In this document: positions 18,958-28,208 of the stretch, in pieces | Numbering within the stretch: the first letter of the stretch is position 1 | Layout of the letters: every line of letters starts with the position of its first letter | DNA from: Fen-1301 sp963786395 | Lineage (GTDB): Bacteria > Bacteroidota > Ignavibacteria > Ignavibacteriales > Ignavibacteriaceae | Assembly: GCA_963786395.1 (NCBI GenBank) | Contig: CAWAZD010000018.1 | Location: forward strand, 38,746-102,745 | Direction: 5' to 3' | Length of the DNA: 64,000 nt | Made by a program: the position numbers and the translations under genes | Notes under the pieces: generated by a model | The model's input: the letters and a program-made list of their open reading frames with translations, nothing else | What the model was told of the DNA's origin: nothing | The model's database searches: none

Positions 18958-20601
18958 TCATCTGTAAATAATCACTCCGTTAAAAACAGTCATTATCACT
19001 TTTGTATCCTTAATCTTTTCCTGCGGAATAGTTAGGATATCATCATTAAGTACTATAAAGTCTGCATACTTTCCGGGTACTATTGAACCAAGTTCATTCT
19101 CCTGGTAAGAGGCATAAGCATTATTTAGAGTATAACATTTTATTGCTTCCTCAACAGATATCTTCTGTTCGGGGATCCAGCCATCGGGATTCTTTTCATC
19201 AATTGTCCTTCTGGTAACTGCTGCATAAATTCCGAGCAGTGGGTTAATTGGTGCAACAGTCCAATCACTACCAAAACACAAACGTACGCCATTATCAAGA
19301 AGACTTCTAAATGCGTACATCAACTTCATTCTCTTCTTTCCAATTTTTTTCTCAGCCCATACTCCGTCTTCTGTTAAATGATATGGCTGCACTGAGGCAA
19401 TAATACCGTAATCTTTGAATAACTTTATATCCTGCTGCCGCAGATGCTGAGCGTGTTCTATCCTGTCCCTTCTGTCCCAAAGCGGGTTACTGTCGTGTAG
19501 TTTCTTAAATAAATTAAGAACATGATTATTTGCTTTATCACCTATAGCATGGATACAAATCTGTAATTGTTGTTTATCCGCCTCATTAGCAAGACTGTCT
19601 AGCCGGCCGTCAAGAACTACATCGGTAGGAAGACCGCAATAATCTCCTTCATTAAGATATGGTTCAAAGAACCAGGCTGTTCCTGCTCCAAGGGACCCAT
19701 CCGCAAACGCTTTTAATGATCCCTGTTTTAATTTTTCAGAACCCTCACCAAAATGGATATTCTGATCAACAAGATCCTTATATCCGGTAAGAGGATAAAT
19801 AGAATATATTCTGCAAGTAAGCAAACCCAGAGTATCGAGTTGACGATAAACCGGTAAATCAGGCTTCTCAGAAATGTCATGTATTCCGGTAATTCCAAAT
19901 TGTTTTATATAATCTAATGCCGTGAAAACAGCCTTCCTGACTTCCGTCTCACTTGGTTCGGGGATACATTTTTTAATTAACGTAATCGCATTGTCTTTAA
20001 GAATACCCGTTGGTTCTCCATTATTATCTTTAACAATTAATCCCCCGGGTGGATCAGGTGTGTTTCTGTCAATACCGGCAATATTTAATGCAAATGAGTT
20101 AGCTAATCCCATATGAAGATCAGTTCTATCAATAAATACCGGTGTTTCAGGTGTTATATCATCAATGAATTGTCTGGTAGGGAGCTCTTTAACATCCCAT
20201 TTTTCCTGGTCCCAGTTTCCCCCTGTTATCCATTCATTCTTATGTTTAACTGCATAATCTTTGATAAGTGCTTTGAATTCTAAAAGTGATTTGGCATTTC
20301 TTAGATCTATGTTTTGAAGAAAAAATCCTCCCCTTGTAAAATGAGCATGGGCATCTATGAAACCAGGAAGTACAAGTTTACCCGAAAGATTAATTGTCTC
20401 AGTCTCTTCATCTACATATTTTTCTGCCTGCTCATTAGTACCCACAAAAGCTATCCTGTTTTTTACAACCACTAAAGCTTCAGCATAGGGTTGGTCAGGG
20501 TTTACAGTGTAAATTTTGCCATTTAAAAATACTCGTTTATGTGATGTGCCGTGTATTGCCATAATAATTAATAAAAATATTAAAAATAATTTCGGTTTCA
20601 T
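18958..20601 (-). CDS. Exported amidohydrolase (YtcJ-like, amidohydrolase family 3)
   Basis: A metal-dependent hydrolase of about 547 residues. A signal peptide (MKPKLFLIFLLIIMAIHG) precedes the composite-domain start FLNGKIYTVNPDQPYAEALVV. Metal and catalytic motifs: PGFIDAHAHF, the long YtcJ insert with GGNWDQEKW, ADGSLGAGTAWF, CIHAIGDKA, RIEHAQHL and FGSDWTVAPINPLLGI. Start: the longest frame opens at a TTG at 20607, but the ATG at 20601 gives a cleaner signal peptide and is preferred. YtcJ-type enzymes act on N-acyl amides or similar; the substrate here is unknown. It is convergent with prmA and divergent from bshB1. Confidence 0.88.
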   Translation of the reverse strand: MKPKLFLIFLLIIMAIHGTSHKRVFLNGKIYTVNPDQPYAEALVVVKNRIAFVGTNEQAEKYVDEETETINLSGKLVLPGFIDAHAHFTRGGFFLQNIDLRNAKSLLEFKALIKDYAVKHKNEWITGGNWDQEKWDVKELPTRQFIDDITPETPVFIDRTDLHMGLANSFALNIAGIDRNTPDPPGGLIVKDNNGEPTGILKDNAITLIKKCIPEPSETEVRKAVFTALDYIKQFGITGIHDISEKPDLPVYRQLDTLGLLTCRIYSIYPLTGYKDLVDQNIHFGEGSEKLKQGSLKAFADGSLGAGTAWFFEPYLNEGDYCGLPTDVVLDGRLDSLANEADKQQLQICIHAIGDKANNHVLNLFKKLHDSNPLWDRRDRIEHAQHLRQQDIKLFKDYGIIASVQPYHLTEDGVWAEKKIGKKRMKLMYAFRSLLDNGVRLCFGSDWTVAPINPLLGIYAAVTRRTIDEKNPDGWIPEQKISVEEAIKCYTLNNAYASYQENELGSIVPGKYADFIVLNDDILTIPQEKIKDTKVIMTVFNGVIIYR

Positions 20602-20696
20602 ATCCAATTATTTAGTTTAATTAAATAAGATAAGCTATATTTATTTTAATTGAAAATAATATTTTTCTGTTATTACTCAACAAATAAGATGGAAAT

Positions 20697-21416
20697 ATGA
20701 ACCTCGATGTAATTGTTTTCGGTTCCCACCCTGATGATGTTGAACTTGCTATGGGTGGAACTATTGCCAAATTTACTGCCAATAATCAAAAAGTCGGAAT
20801 AATTGACCTAACACGAGGTGAGCTTGGTACGCGTGGTACCCCGCATACAAGACAAAAAGAGGCATTTCAGGCTGCTATTATCCTAAAAGCCGCTATTAGA
20901 GAAAACCTGCATATTCCCGATGGTGGAATTCAAAATAACAAAGAAAACCTTCTGAAAATTATTATGATTCTCAGAAAATATAAGCCCAAATTAATATTTG
21001 CCCCTTATTTTAATGATAGACATCCGGATCACATCTATACTAGTAATCTGATTAAAGAAGCAATGTTCTCTTCAGGGTTGGATAAAATTAAGACTTTTGA
21101 TAAGGAAAAAGCGCAGGAGAGATTCAGACCTCAGAAACTTTATTATTATATGCAGACCTATACATTTGAACCATCATTCATAGTTGATGTATCCCCATAT
21201 TTCGAAATTAAAATGAATGCTGTTAAAGCCTATTCCACTCAGTTCTTTGACCCCAAAAGCAAAGAACCTGAAACATTCATTAGCCGTCCTGATTTTATAA
21301 ACTATATTGAAGCCCGGGCAAAATTCTATGGTTTCCACATTGGTAAACAATATGGTGAACCATACTTTTCTGAAGAAAAGATTGAACTTGACCTCTCCAA
21401 AATGATTAAAGATTAA
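20697..21416 (+). CDS. bshB1: Bacillithiol biosynthesis deacetylase BshB1
   Basis: A 239-residue LmbE/PIG-L zinc deacetylase. The metal motif FGSHPDDVELAMGG near the N terminus and DRHPDH are both present. LTRGELGTRGTPHTRQKEA is typical of BshB1, which removes the acetyl group from GlcNAc-malate before cysteine is added to make bacillithiol. The partner genes bshA and bshC are not in the window. It implies bacillithiol as a low-molecular-weight thiol, as in other Bacteroidota. Confidence 0.92.
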   Translation: MNLDVIVFGSHPDDVELAMGGTIAKFTANNQKVGIIDLTRGELGTRGTPHTRQKEAFQAAIILKAAIRENLHIPDGGIQNNKENLLKIIMILRKYKPKLIFAPYFNDRHPDHIYTSNLIKEAMFSSGLDKIKTFDKEKAQERFRPQKLYYYMQTYTFEPSFIVDVSPYFEIKMNAVKAYSTQFFDPKSKEPETFISRPDFINYIEARAKFYGFHIGKQYGEPYFSEEKIELDLSKMIKD

Positions 21417-21447
21417 AAAGTTTCCGTCATACCAAAAATATAATTTT

Positions 21448-21471
21448 GTCATTCCCGCTAAGCGGGAATCC
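21448..21471 (+). repeat. REP-like palindrome (ATTCCCGC/GCGGGAAT)
   Basis: GTC-ATTCCCGC-taa-GCGGGAAT-CC: eight-base arms (21451-21458, 21462-21469) around a three-base loop. Same family as copies at 35.7 and 52.0 kb. It could act as a hairpin at the end of bshB1 mRNA. Confidence 0.8.
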
Positions 21472-21540
21472 ATAAATGTTTTATAACCTTCACTCTCCTT
21501 ATTTAATAAAGGCAATGAACTGATGAACCATTATTCCTTA

Positions 21541-21612
21541 TTTAAAGGCCTCAAATTATTGACGTTAAGAAAATTCAGCATAGGATATATATTTGATGTG
21601 GCTTATGGAGTA
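21541..21612 (-). repeat. Dispersed intergenic repeat, copy 2 (inverted)
   Basis: Reverse complement matches 4611-4674: AGGCC..., the 17-base block CGTTAAGAAAATTCAGC (21563-21579), and TTATGGAGTAGAT. Two copies in opposite orientation in spacers indicate a mobile or formerly mobile short element. Confidence 0.6.
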
Positions 21613-21633
21613 GATTGGGGAAATGCTGTTTGA

Positions 21634-21659
21634 CCCCGACAAGTCGCGACTTGTCGGGG
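21634..21659. repeat. Perfect 26-base palindrome
   Basis: CCCCGACAAGTCG followed directly by its exact reverse complement CGACTTGTCGGGG. The same CCCCGACTTGTCGGGG core, minus the centre, is nested in the composite repeat at 35.67-35.71 kb. No T tract follows, so a simple terminator is unlikely; cruciform or protein-binding site are possible. Confidence 0.8.
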
Positions 21660-21825
21660 GAGTTCATTTCCCACACTTAAATTGATGTATAGGCAAATCG
21701 AAGCGCTGAATTTTTAGCCAATAATTTGCAGCCATGCTTCTTTTGCTACTTTTCTTGTGTCAAGAAAAGTACAAATAATTCAATGAAAAAAAATGATTTG
21801 CTTTAGAAAAGAATGTAGAAAAAAG

Positions 21826-21894
21826 TAGGGTCTCATTGTATTGGTTTATGCGGGCAGGTGGGATGGTTTGGGATTTTATACAAATGAGACCCTA
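21826..21894. repeat. 15-base inverted repeat with 38-base centre
   Basis: Left arm TAGGGTCTCATTGTA (21826-21840) pairs with right arm TACAAATGAGACCCTA (21879-21894), with one extra A in the right arm. The centre is G-rich (CGGGCAGGTGGGATGG). It could fold into an RNA hairpin or be the ends of a very small mobile element. Confidence 0.7.
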
Positions 21895-22343
21895 AACTTA
21901 TATGTCAAAATGCGTTAATTATAAAAACCTTTAAATTCCTTCTACAAAAATAATCTACTTTATTTATTAAACAAGTAAAATTTTCAGTTAAATGAATTAT
22001 TAATAATATTTAACCCTTTTCATTCAAATAACTTAGATTTTGTAGCATTATTAGGCAAACTTGTATCACACATTCTATTTTACCCGTATTGCTCTTGTAA
22101 AAATATGATTTTCACGATTAACTTTCCACTTGCTACTTTTTATAATCCTAAAATTCATCAAATTCAATCTATTTATAATTAATAGTTCTGTCATCTTAGC
22201 TCAAAATTGGGTACATTTGTAATTGTCTTCAAAAAAGTATTATGCTAAATCAAATGATTGCCTGAATGTATAGCATACAATATTTAATGTCCATTATTAT
22301 AAGTAACTAAAAAAAATGATGAATAAAGGAATAAGGAAATAGA

Positions 22344-22559
22344 ATGGAGAAAGTAACCTGTACTTCATGCAAAGCGTACTATGTTAATCCCGACGGAACT
22401 CGACACGAATGCCAGTTAGGTCATGATATAAAATGTAATGGGATAAATCAGTTTATTAATACTGTCTCTTATGGTCCATTGAAAAAATGTCCAAAACCAA
22501 TGACTGATAAAAAATTTCAGGAATTGCGTCTATACCAGCAGACATGCATGAACCCGTAA
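22344..22559 (+). CDS. Small Cys-rich protein, unrecognised
   Basis: A 71-residue protein with six cysteines, beginning MEKVTCTSCKAYYVNPDG. The CxxC at residues 6-9 and further cysteines at 23, 31, 49 and 68, plus two nearby histidines, suggest a zinc- or iron-binding fold or disulfides. No signal peptide. An AAGGAA-type ribosome site precedes the ATG. The next small Cys-rich gene starts 18 bases later, so they are likely one unit. Family not recognised. Confidence 0.6.
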   Translation: MEKVTCTSCKAYYVNPDGTRHECQLGHDIKCNGINQFINTVSYGPLKKCPKPMTDKKFQELRLYQQTCMNP

Positions 22560-22576
22560 TTGGCTTAGGTCGCGTT

Positions 22577-22795
22577 ATGAATGAAGTTATATCGAAAACC
22601 AGAATAACTTGCCCTCATTGCGGATTTACGAAAGAAGAAACTATGCCCGAAGATGCCTGCGTTTATTTTTATGAATGTGCAGGCTGTAAAAAAATATTGA
22701 AACCATTAGAAGGGGATTGTTGCGTTTTCTGCTCATACGGTGATGTCAAATGCCCGCCAATTCAGATGAATGATAAACCTGGTTGCACTTGTTAA
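22577..22795 (+). CDS. Small Cys-rich protein of the GDCCVFCSYG family
   Basis: A 72-residue protein with eleven cysteines. It has CPHCG near the N terminus, ECAGCKKILKP in the middle, and GDCCVFCSYGDVKCPP near the C terminus, a combination I know from small uncharacterised proteins in many bacteria, sometimes near metal-resistance genes; the function is unknown. Likely a metal-binding zinc-ribbon-like fold. The frame is open from 22544, but the ATG at 22577 gives the family's usual start (MNEVISKTRITCPHCG) and avoids overlap with the upstream gene. Confidence 0.65.
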   Translation: MNEVISKTRITCPHCGFTKEETMPEDACVYFYECAGCKKILKPLEGDCCVFCSYGDVKCPPIQMNDKPGCTC

Positions 22796-22851
22796 GGTTA
22801 TAACGCTGATTTATCCCTCAATCAATTTCAACTACAAATATTCATATAAAA

Positions 22852-22884
22852 AAAAGCCTCAAATCTTGCGAAATTGAGGCTTTT
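22852..22884. terminator. Bidirectional rho-independent terminator
   Basis: An 11-base perfect stem AAAAGCCTCAA (22852-22862) / TTGAGGCTTTT (22874-22884) with an 11-base loop. It has U-tract capability on both strands and lies between the Cys-rich gene (plus) and the tRNA gene (minus), so it can end both. Confidence 0.85.
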
Positions 22885-22891
22885 AACTTTG

Positions 22892-22965
22892 TGGGCCCAG
22901 ATGGACTTGAACCACCGACCCTCTGATTATGAGTCAGATGCTCTAACCAACTGAGCTATGAGCCC
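22892..22965 (-). tRNA. tRNA with CAU anticodon (elongator Met or Ile2)
   Basis: The reverse strand folds as a 74-base tRNA: acceptor GGGCTCA/TGGGCCC, D arm AGCTCAGTTGGTTAGAGC, anticodon stem CTGA with loop CTCATAA (anticodon CAT), and T arm GGTGG-TTCAAGT-CCATC. The 3' CCA is not encoded. Whether it is tRNA-Met or a tRNA-Ile read through lysidine modification at C34 cannot be decided by eye. It is not an initiator (no C1:A72 mismatch). Confidence 0.9.
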
Positions 22966-23148
22966 TAAAGTTTTCAGGCCACAAAGATAATATTTCTTAC
23001 CCCTTTATGCAATATCATTTTGTAAAAATCATTCCTTTTTGTTTCCTCAACTTAAAATTTCGCTTTAACCTTCTGCAATAGGGAATAATACGGATATTAT
23101 ATTTAATTTACAGGTTAAGTTTTATATGAATATTATATAGGAGGTAGC

Positions 23149-25029
23149 ATGCACTTTATTCAGTATTTTACAATTCTCACATTTATATTCCTTTTTGCCT
23201 CAATTGAATTTCCCCAACAATTGGAAAGAAAAGATATTCCTGAAAAATACAAATGGAATTTGCAGGATATCTATAAATCTAAAGCAGATTGGCTAAAAGA
23301 TAAGGACGTAGTGGTTAAACAAATTGATGAAATAGCTGCTTTTAAGGGTCACCTTGCCGAATCTTCAGATATGTTTCTGAAAGCTATGGTTACCTATTTC
23401 AGCGCTTCAAAAACATTCAGTAAACTTTCAGACTATGCACAAAGACTTTCAGATGAAGATCTTAGAAATTCTGAAAATCAGGCTCTCACCCAACAGACTA
23501 ATATATTGGGAACTCAATTCTCTGAAAAGTCTGCTTTCTTAAATCCTGAAATTTTAACAATTGAGTCTGCTGTCATTGATAAATTCTTCAAGGAAAAACC
23601 GGCACTTGATGAATATAAAATGTTTATTTCTGATATCCAGCGGCTTAAACCTCATACATTATCTGAAGCCGGTGAAAATATCCTCGCAAGTTTTGGTCTT
23701 ATTACTGATACTCCACCAAATGTATATGGTATTTTTACAAACGCAGAATTTCCTAGGGTTAATGTAACCCTTTCAACCGGTGAGAAGGTTGACCTTTCTG
23801 CTTCCGCATATACAAGATACCGCGCTGTCGGAAACAGGAACGACAGAGAGAAAATATTCACCGCATTTTTTAATAACTACAGTCATTTCCAGAACACAAT
23901 AGGCACAAACCTTACCGGAAAAGTAAAAATAGATTATGTATATGCTAAGAACCGAAACTTTAAAGATTGTATGGATGCTTCTTTAAGTAATTTCAATGTC
24001 CCGGTTTCTGTTTATGAAAATTTAATTACTCAGATACATAAAAGTCTGCCAACCTTGCATAGGATTCTCGATCTGAAGAAAAAACTGCTTGGTGTTGATA
24101 CCCTTCATTATTACGACCTCTATACCTCACTTGCAAAAAAAGTGGATATGAAATATTCTGTTGATGAAGGAGAGAAGCTCATACTTGACGCACTAAAACC
24201 GATGGGGCCTGATTATATTAAAAATCTGAAATTTGCATATGAAAACAGATGGGTTGATTTAATGCCAAATGAGGGCAAAAGAAGCGGCGCTTATGAAACA
24301 GGAGCCTCATATGATGTTCATCCATTTATCCTTACCAATTGGAACGGGGATTATGAATCGGTTACAACTCTGGCGCACGAATCAGGACACATGATGCACA
24401 GCTTTTATTCCAATAAAAATCAGCTTTATGCAAAATCACAGTACCCGATATTTGTTGCTGAAATTGCTTCAACAATCAATGAAACACTTCTTAATAATTA
24501 CCTTGTTAAAAATTCCAAAAGCGACGATGAGAAATTATTTCTTCTGGGGAGTTACCTCGACCTGTTAAGGAATACTGTTTTCCGTCAGACTATGTTTGCT
24601 GAATTCGAATGGGAGATTCACAAAATTGTCGAAAAGGGAGAATCTCTTACAGGCGAACAGATGAGCAGTATTTATTATAATATCGTTAAAACATATTATG
24701 GAAATGACCAGGGTAAATGTATTGTTGACCCGTATATTGCTTATGAGTGGGAATATATTCCTCATTTCATAAATTATACTTATTATGTTTATCAGTATGC
24801 CACTTCATTAATCTATGCTACAGCTTTCGCTGAAAAGATAACCAATGACGGGCAGCCGGCAGTTGATAATTTTTATAATATTCTTAATGGCGGTTATTCA
24901 GATTATCCACTTAACCTGATTAAGAAAGCTGGACTGGATCCTTTGTCATCTGAAGCTTTCGATATTACTATGAATAAAATGAATAAAGTTATGGATCAGA
25001 TTGAAGCCATAATTGCTAACAGAAAATAA
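23149..25029 (+). CDS. pepF: Exported oligoendopeptidase F-type M3 metallopeptidase
   Basis: A 626-residue M3 peptidase. An N-terminal hydrophobic signal (MHFIQYFTILTFIFLFASIEF) suggests export, unlike cytoplasmic PepF of many Firmicutes. The zinc motif is TLAHESGHMMHSF at about residue 409, with the third ligand Glu in FVAEIASTINETL. Helical N-terminal PepF domain present (ERKDIPEKYKWNLQDIY). An AGGAGG site precedes the ATG. A strong terminator follows. It would trim oligopeptides in the periplasm. Confidence 0.92.
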   Translation: MHFIQYFTILTFIFLFASIEFPQQLERKDIPEKYKWNLQDIYKSKADWLKDKDVVVKQIDEIAAFKGHLAESSDMFLKAMVTYFSASKTFSKLSDYAQRLSDEDLRNSENQALTQQTNILGTQFSEKSAFLNPEILTIESAVIDKFFKEKPALDEYKMFISDIQRLKPHTLSEAGENILASFGLITDTPPNVYGIFTNAEFPRVNVTLSTGEKVDLSASAYTRYRAVGNRNDREKIFTAFFNNYSHFQNTIGTNLTGKVKIDYVYAKNRNFKDCMDASLSNFNVPVSVYENLITQIHKSLPTLHRILDLKKKLLGVDTLHYYDLYTSLAKKVDMKYSVDEGEKLILDALKPMGPDYIKNLKFAYENRWVDLMPNEGKRSGAYETGASYDVHPFILTNWNGDYESVTTLAHESGHMMHSFYSNKNQLYAKSQYPIFVAEIASTINETLLNNYLVKNSKSDDEKLFLLGSYLDLLRNTVFRQTMFAEFEWEIHKIVEKGESLTGEQMSSIYYNIVKTYYGNDQGKCIVDPYIAYEWEYIPHFINYTYYVYQYATSLIYATAFAEKITNDGQPAVDNFYNILNGGYSDYPLNLIKKAGLDPLSSEAFDITMNKMNKVMDQIEAIIANRK

Positions 25030-25043
25030 TTAAGAGTAAAATG

Positions 25044-25072
25044 AAAAAGGCAGCCTAAAAGCTGCCTTTTTT
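25044..25072. terminator. Bidirectional terminator between pepF and the ABC exporter
   Basis: Stem AAAAAGGCAGC (25044-25054) / GCTGCCTTTTT (25061-25071), loop of six bases, with T/A tracts on both sides. It sits 15 bases after the pepF stop and 9 bases after the end of the convergent permease gene. Confidence 0.9.
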
Positions 25073-25080
25073 AATTCAGT

Positions 25081-26346
25081 TTATTTAACTTTCAGCCATT
25101 TAACTACTTCACCCCAACTGGGTTTTTTACCTGTCATAAGAATTCCAGTTCTGTAAATCTTTCCAGCCACAGGGAATAAAATCAACATCGTAGCGATATT
25201 TACAACAACTGACAATAAGAATTGCCACAAAGGGACATCTATTAACACCATTCTGGAAGGCATTATTATTAATGATCCGAATGGGAACATAGAACCAATT
25301 CTGGCAATCATATTATCAGGATTCACCTGCATACCCATTGTTATGAAAAATGGAATCATTATAATAATCATGATAGGCCAAATACCTGATTGTGCGTCCT
25401 GATCATTGTCAAATATAGCACCTACTGATGCAAACAATCCCATAAATGTAATAAGGGCGATGAAGAAGTTTATCAGATAATAAGCCATCTGCCACATTGA
25501 CAAGGTAACCGCAAATTCCGGGGGCAGCATAAATATAGTGGTTGATATTAAAAAAATCAGTGGAAGCATCCAGATTGCCATTTGTAATAAGCCTGTAATT
25601 GAAGCCCCTAATATTTTTCCGGTCATCAACTCAGTACTATTAACAGAAGAGAGCAGGACTTCCACAATCCTGTTATTTTTTTCTTCCACAACTGCTCTCA
25701 TCATCATTGTGCCCGTAAAAATAAGACTGAAATAAAGAAGAAATGAGAAAAGATATGATACTATAGTATTTCCTATCCCTTCCTCTGCAATCTTTTTACC
25801 CGAAGAGACCCGAAATCCGTTAAAGTCTACTTTTTCCTTCACGAAATTTATTTCACTGTTAGAAAGTTTCTTATCAGCAAAGTATGCCTGAAGAAGTACA
25901 TCATTAAATGGGCTATTGAGTCGTTCGAATAACTGATAATTCTTAGGACTTTTTGAATAATATTCAAGTTTCTTATTTATTAATACATCACCAGGGGCAA
26001 ATATTACACCTGAAATTTTATCTTCGAGCATTGGCTTCTTATTATCTTCAAGATATTTTGTAACCTCAGTTTTAACCATGGTTTTATACTCAAAATGTAT
26101 ATTCCCATTTTTAACGAAGGATAGGGAATCGAAGTCTGCTTTTACTTTTTGGGTTAAAGATTCATTTTCTGTTATGAGAACCAGGTTTATTTTCTCATCA
26201 CCGGAAAAGTTCATAATCAATGCCTGAAACCCGATAATTCCAAAAAGGAAAAGAGGAATAAGCAGAGTCATTAAAATAAAGGTTCTGCTGAACAGCTTGT
26301 TTTTAAGTTCTCTTTTTAATACTGCTAAAGTTCTTCTGTTAAACAT
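25081..26346 (-). CDS. ABC-2 type exporter permease (NatB-like)
   Basis: A permease of about 421 residues. One N-terminal membrane span (TFILMTLLIPLFLFGIIGF) is followed by a large extracytoplasmic domain (about residues 45-175) and five or more C-terminal spans; EEKNNRIVEVLLSSV before LMTGKILGA is typical of ABC-2/NatB permeases. The longest frame opens at 26376, but the ATG at 26346 follows a perfect AGGAGG at good distance and gives MFNRRTLAVLKREL, so it is preferred. It overlaps the ATPase gene end by eight bases. Sodium or drug export is possible; substrate unknown. Confidence 0.88.
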   Translation of the reverse strand: MFNRRTLAVLKRELKNKLFSRTFILMTLLIPLFLFGIIGFQALIMNFSGDEKINLVLITENESLTQKVKADFDSLSFVKNGNIHFEYKTMVKTEVTKYLEDNKKPMLEDKISGVIFAPGDVLINKKLEYYSKSPKNYQLFERLNSPFNDVLLQAYFADKKLSNSEINFVKEKVDFNGFRVSSGKKIAEEGIGNTIVSYLFSFLLYFSLIFTGTMMMRAVVEEKNNRIVEVLLSSVNSTELMTGKILGASITGLLQMAIWMLPLIFLISTTIFMLPPEFAVTLSMWQMAYYLINFFIALITFMGLFASVGAIFDNDQDAQSGIWPIMIIIMIPFFITMGMQVNPDNMIARIGSMFPFGSLIIMPSRMVLIDVPLWQFLLSVVVNIATMLILFPVAGKIYRTGILMTGKKPSWGEVVKWLKVK

Positions 26347-27269
26347 TAGATGCCTCCTTATTTGAAGAATTACCATTACCGGTTACCTCGATAAAAATAT
26401 CATGAAGTGATATTTCGCCGGCGATGAACTTCTTTACCTGGTATCCTTTTCCAACTAACAATTGCAGCAGCTTTCCTGCATCCTCGGGCTCATTTAGTTT
26501 TAAACTAATTTCATTTCCCTTATCAGTAATTGTTTTAATAAGACCTGTATTCTGTTAAAAAGTTAATATCCGCGGAACTTGACAAAATAACATTATTCCT
26601 TGCATAACTTTCTTTAATCTCATTCAGTGAACCGTGAAGTATAATTTTCCCTTTATCAATTAAGGCAATATGGTCACACAGTCTTTCAGCAAAATCCATC
26701 AGATGAGTAGATAGGATAATTACCTTACCTTTTGATTTAAGTTCAAGAATAATATCCTTCAAAAGGTCAGTGTTTACCGGGTCCAGTCCAGCGAATGGTT
26801 CATCAAGAACAAGGAATTCCGGATCATGGAGTATAGTAGTAATGAATTGAATTTTCTGTTGGTTCCCCTTGGAAAGGTCTTCAACTTTAGAATTCTTTCT
26901 GTCAAAGAGATCAAATTTTTTGAGATATTGGATGGCAGTCTTTTCAGTTTCCTTACCTGTTTTACCCTTAAGATCAGCAAAATACATCAGGGTATCCCAG
27001 ATTTTCATTTTCTTATACAGACCTCTTTCTTCAGGAAGATAACCCGCGTTATCCTTAAAATCCTGACCTATTTTTACTCCGCGCAAAAGTACTTCACCGG
27101 AATCAGGGATATAGATATTCATCATCATCCTGATTGTAGTGGTTTTGCCGGCGCCGTTCCTTCCAATTAGTCCGAATACGGAACCCTCGGGTACCTGAAA
27201 AGAAATATCGTCTACAGCTTTTAGTTTATTGAATGATTTGGAGAGATTCTTTACTTCCAGAGAATACAT
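26339..27269 (-). CDS. ABC exporter ATP-binding protein (NatA-like), frameshifted near the C terminus
   Basis: Nucleotide-binding subunit paired with the downstream permease. Walker A GRNGAGKTTT, Q-loop region GYLPEERGLYKKM, signature LSKGNQQKIQ, Walker B FLVLDEPFAGLDP and the H-loop LSTHLMDFAE are all present. The open frame stops at 26535, but the other frame continues TGLIKTITDKGNEISL ... to TAA at 26341-26339, giving the usual C-terminal regulatory domain and about 309 residues. The shift equals one extra base near 26552-26560. The restored end overlaps the permease start, as expected of a coupled pair. Confidence 0.88.
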
Positions 27270-27420
27270 TTTGAACCTTTAGGTTATTAATTCGGGATTA
27301 AAATAATATAAACTAAATTAAAATAACAAACCGTTAATCCTAAAAAGTCAAAAATATATCTGCATTCATCCCCGGGGTACGAAAAGCGCGGGTCATTCCG
27401 AATGGAACTTTGTTTGAATC

Positions 27421-27479
27421 ATCCCCGCGTTGGCGGGGATCCCATGGTTTGTCTGTCATCCCCGCGAAGGCGGGGATCC
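27421..27479 (+). repeat. Pair of REP-like palindromes (ATCCCCGC/GCGGGGAT)
   Basis: Two direct copies: arms 27421-27428/27433-27440 and 27458-27465/27470-27477, each with a four-base loop. They lie in the spacer between the ABC exporter's upstream region and the end of the YwqK-like gene. Same family as copies near 63.8 kb. Confidence 0.8.
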
Positions 27480-27526
27480 ATTTCTTAAATTGTCACCCCT
27501 TAATATATTGTCATCACCGAAAGTGT

Positions 27527-28082
27527 TTAAATTGAAATTTTCCTCTCAGCATTTATTATACTTGCCATATTCCCGTTTTGATAAGTAATCTGAGATTGAA
27601 TAACGCCGTCTTTATTAAACATCACCCAATTTCCTTCACGCTCGCCATTAATAAAGAAACCCACCTGTTTAACAGAACCATTCTCATAATACCAGGTCCA
27701 TTTACCGGTTAACTTATCTTTTATAAATTCTCCCTTAGATTCAATTTTTCCATCAGGATAATAATAGATCCATTCTCCTGAATTCTGGTTGTTTCTTACA
27801 GTGCCGGAAAGTATAAACTGATCCCTATGTTTAAACACATTAAATCGTCCGTTCTTTATTCCGTTCACTACATCATATTCAAGCGTATTTCCTGCAACTT
27901 TTGCAATTACAGTGCCTGTATAGGGTTTATCTTTATGGTCTTTGTAAATAAGTCCGTCCTTTACAAAAACACCTAAATTAGGATCAGATCTTTTGAGCAG
28001 ATAAATACTTAAAACCCAGACTTGTGCCTAATGTTGTCGCCAATAGGATCAATAATAATAATATATAGCTTGATTTTTTCAT
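27527..28082 (-). CDS. YwqK/MORN-like repeat protein, frameshifted
   Basis: A third repeat protein of the family seen at 0.2-2.4 kb. The visible frame (27527-27868) has IYYYPDGKIESKGEF and TWYYENGSVKQVGFF repeats. Upstream the frame stays open to GLIYKDHKDKPYTGTV, and a one-base shift near 27990 joins it to an ATG at 28082 with a signal or anchor sequence (MKKSSYILLLLILLATTLG). The restored product is about 184 residues, exported or membrane-anchored. No partner toxin is seen nearby. Confidence 0.72.
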
Positions 28083-28208
28083 ATACGTATCCAAATACTT
28101 TCAATAAGTTGCACAATTGAAGTGCCATATCGATTTGGGCGCAAAATGCAAATAAACTATGGTTTAAATTGGGATTATGTGTAAAAAATGGATCAGAATG
28201 GACAGTTT

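Larger units (their letters stand above)
21417..22343. other. Gene-free, repeat-rich spacer
   Basis: About 930 bases without a supportable coding frame. It holds a REP-like palindrome, a reverse copy of a dispersed repeat, a perfect 26-base palindrome and a 15-base inverted repeat, listed separately. From about 21900 to 22340 the DNA is AT-rich and I see nothing structured. Confidence 0.65.

Noticed and set aside
22000..22343. Riboswitch or leader RNA before the Cys-rich genes
   Set aside because: The stretch is AT-rich without a strong conserved stem or known aptamer core that I can see.
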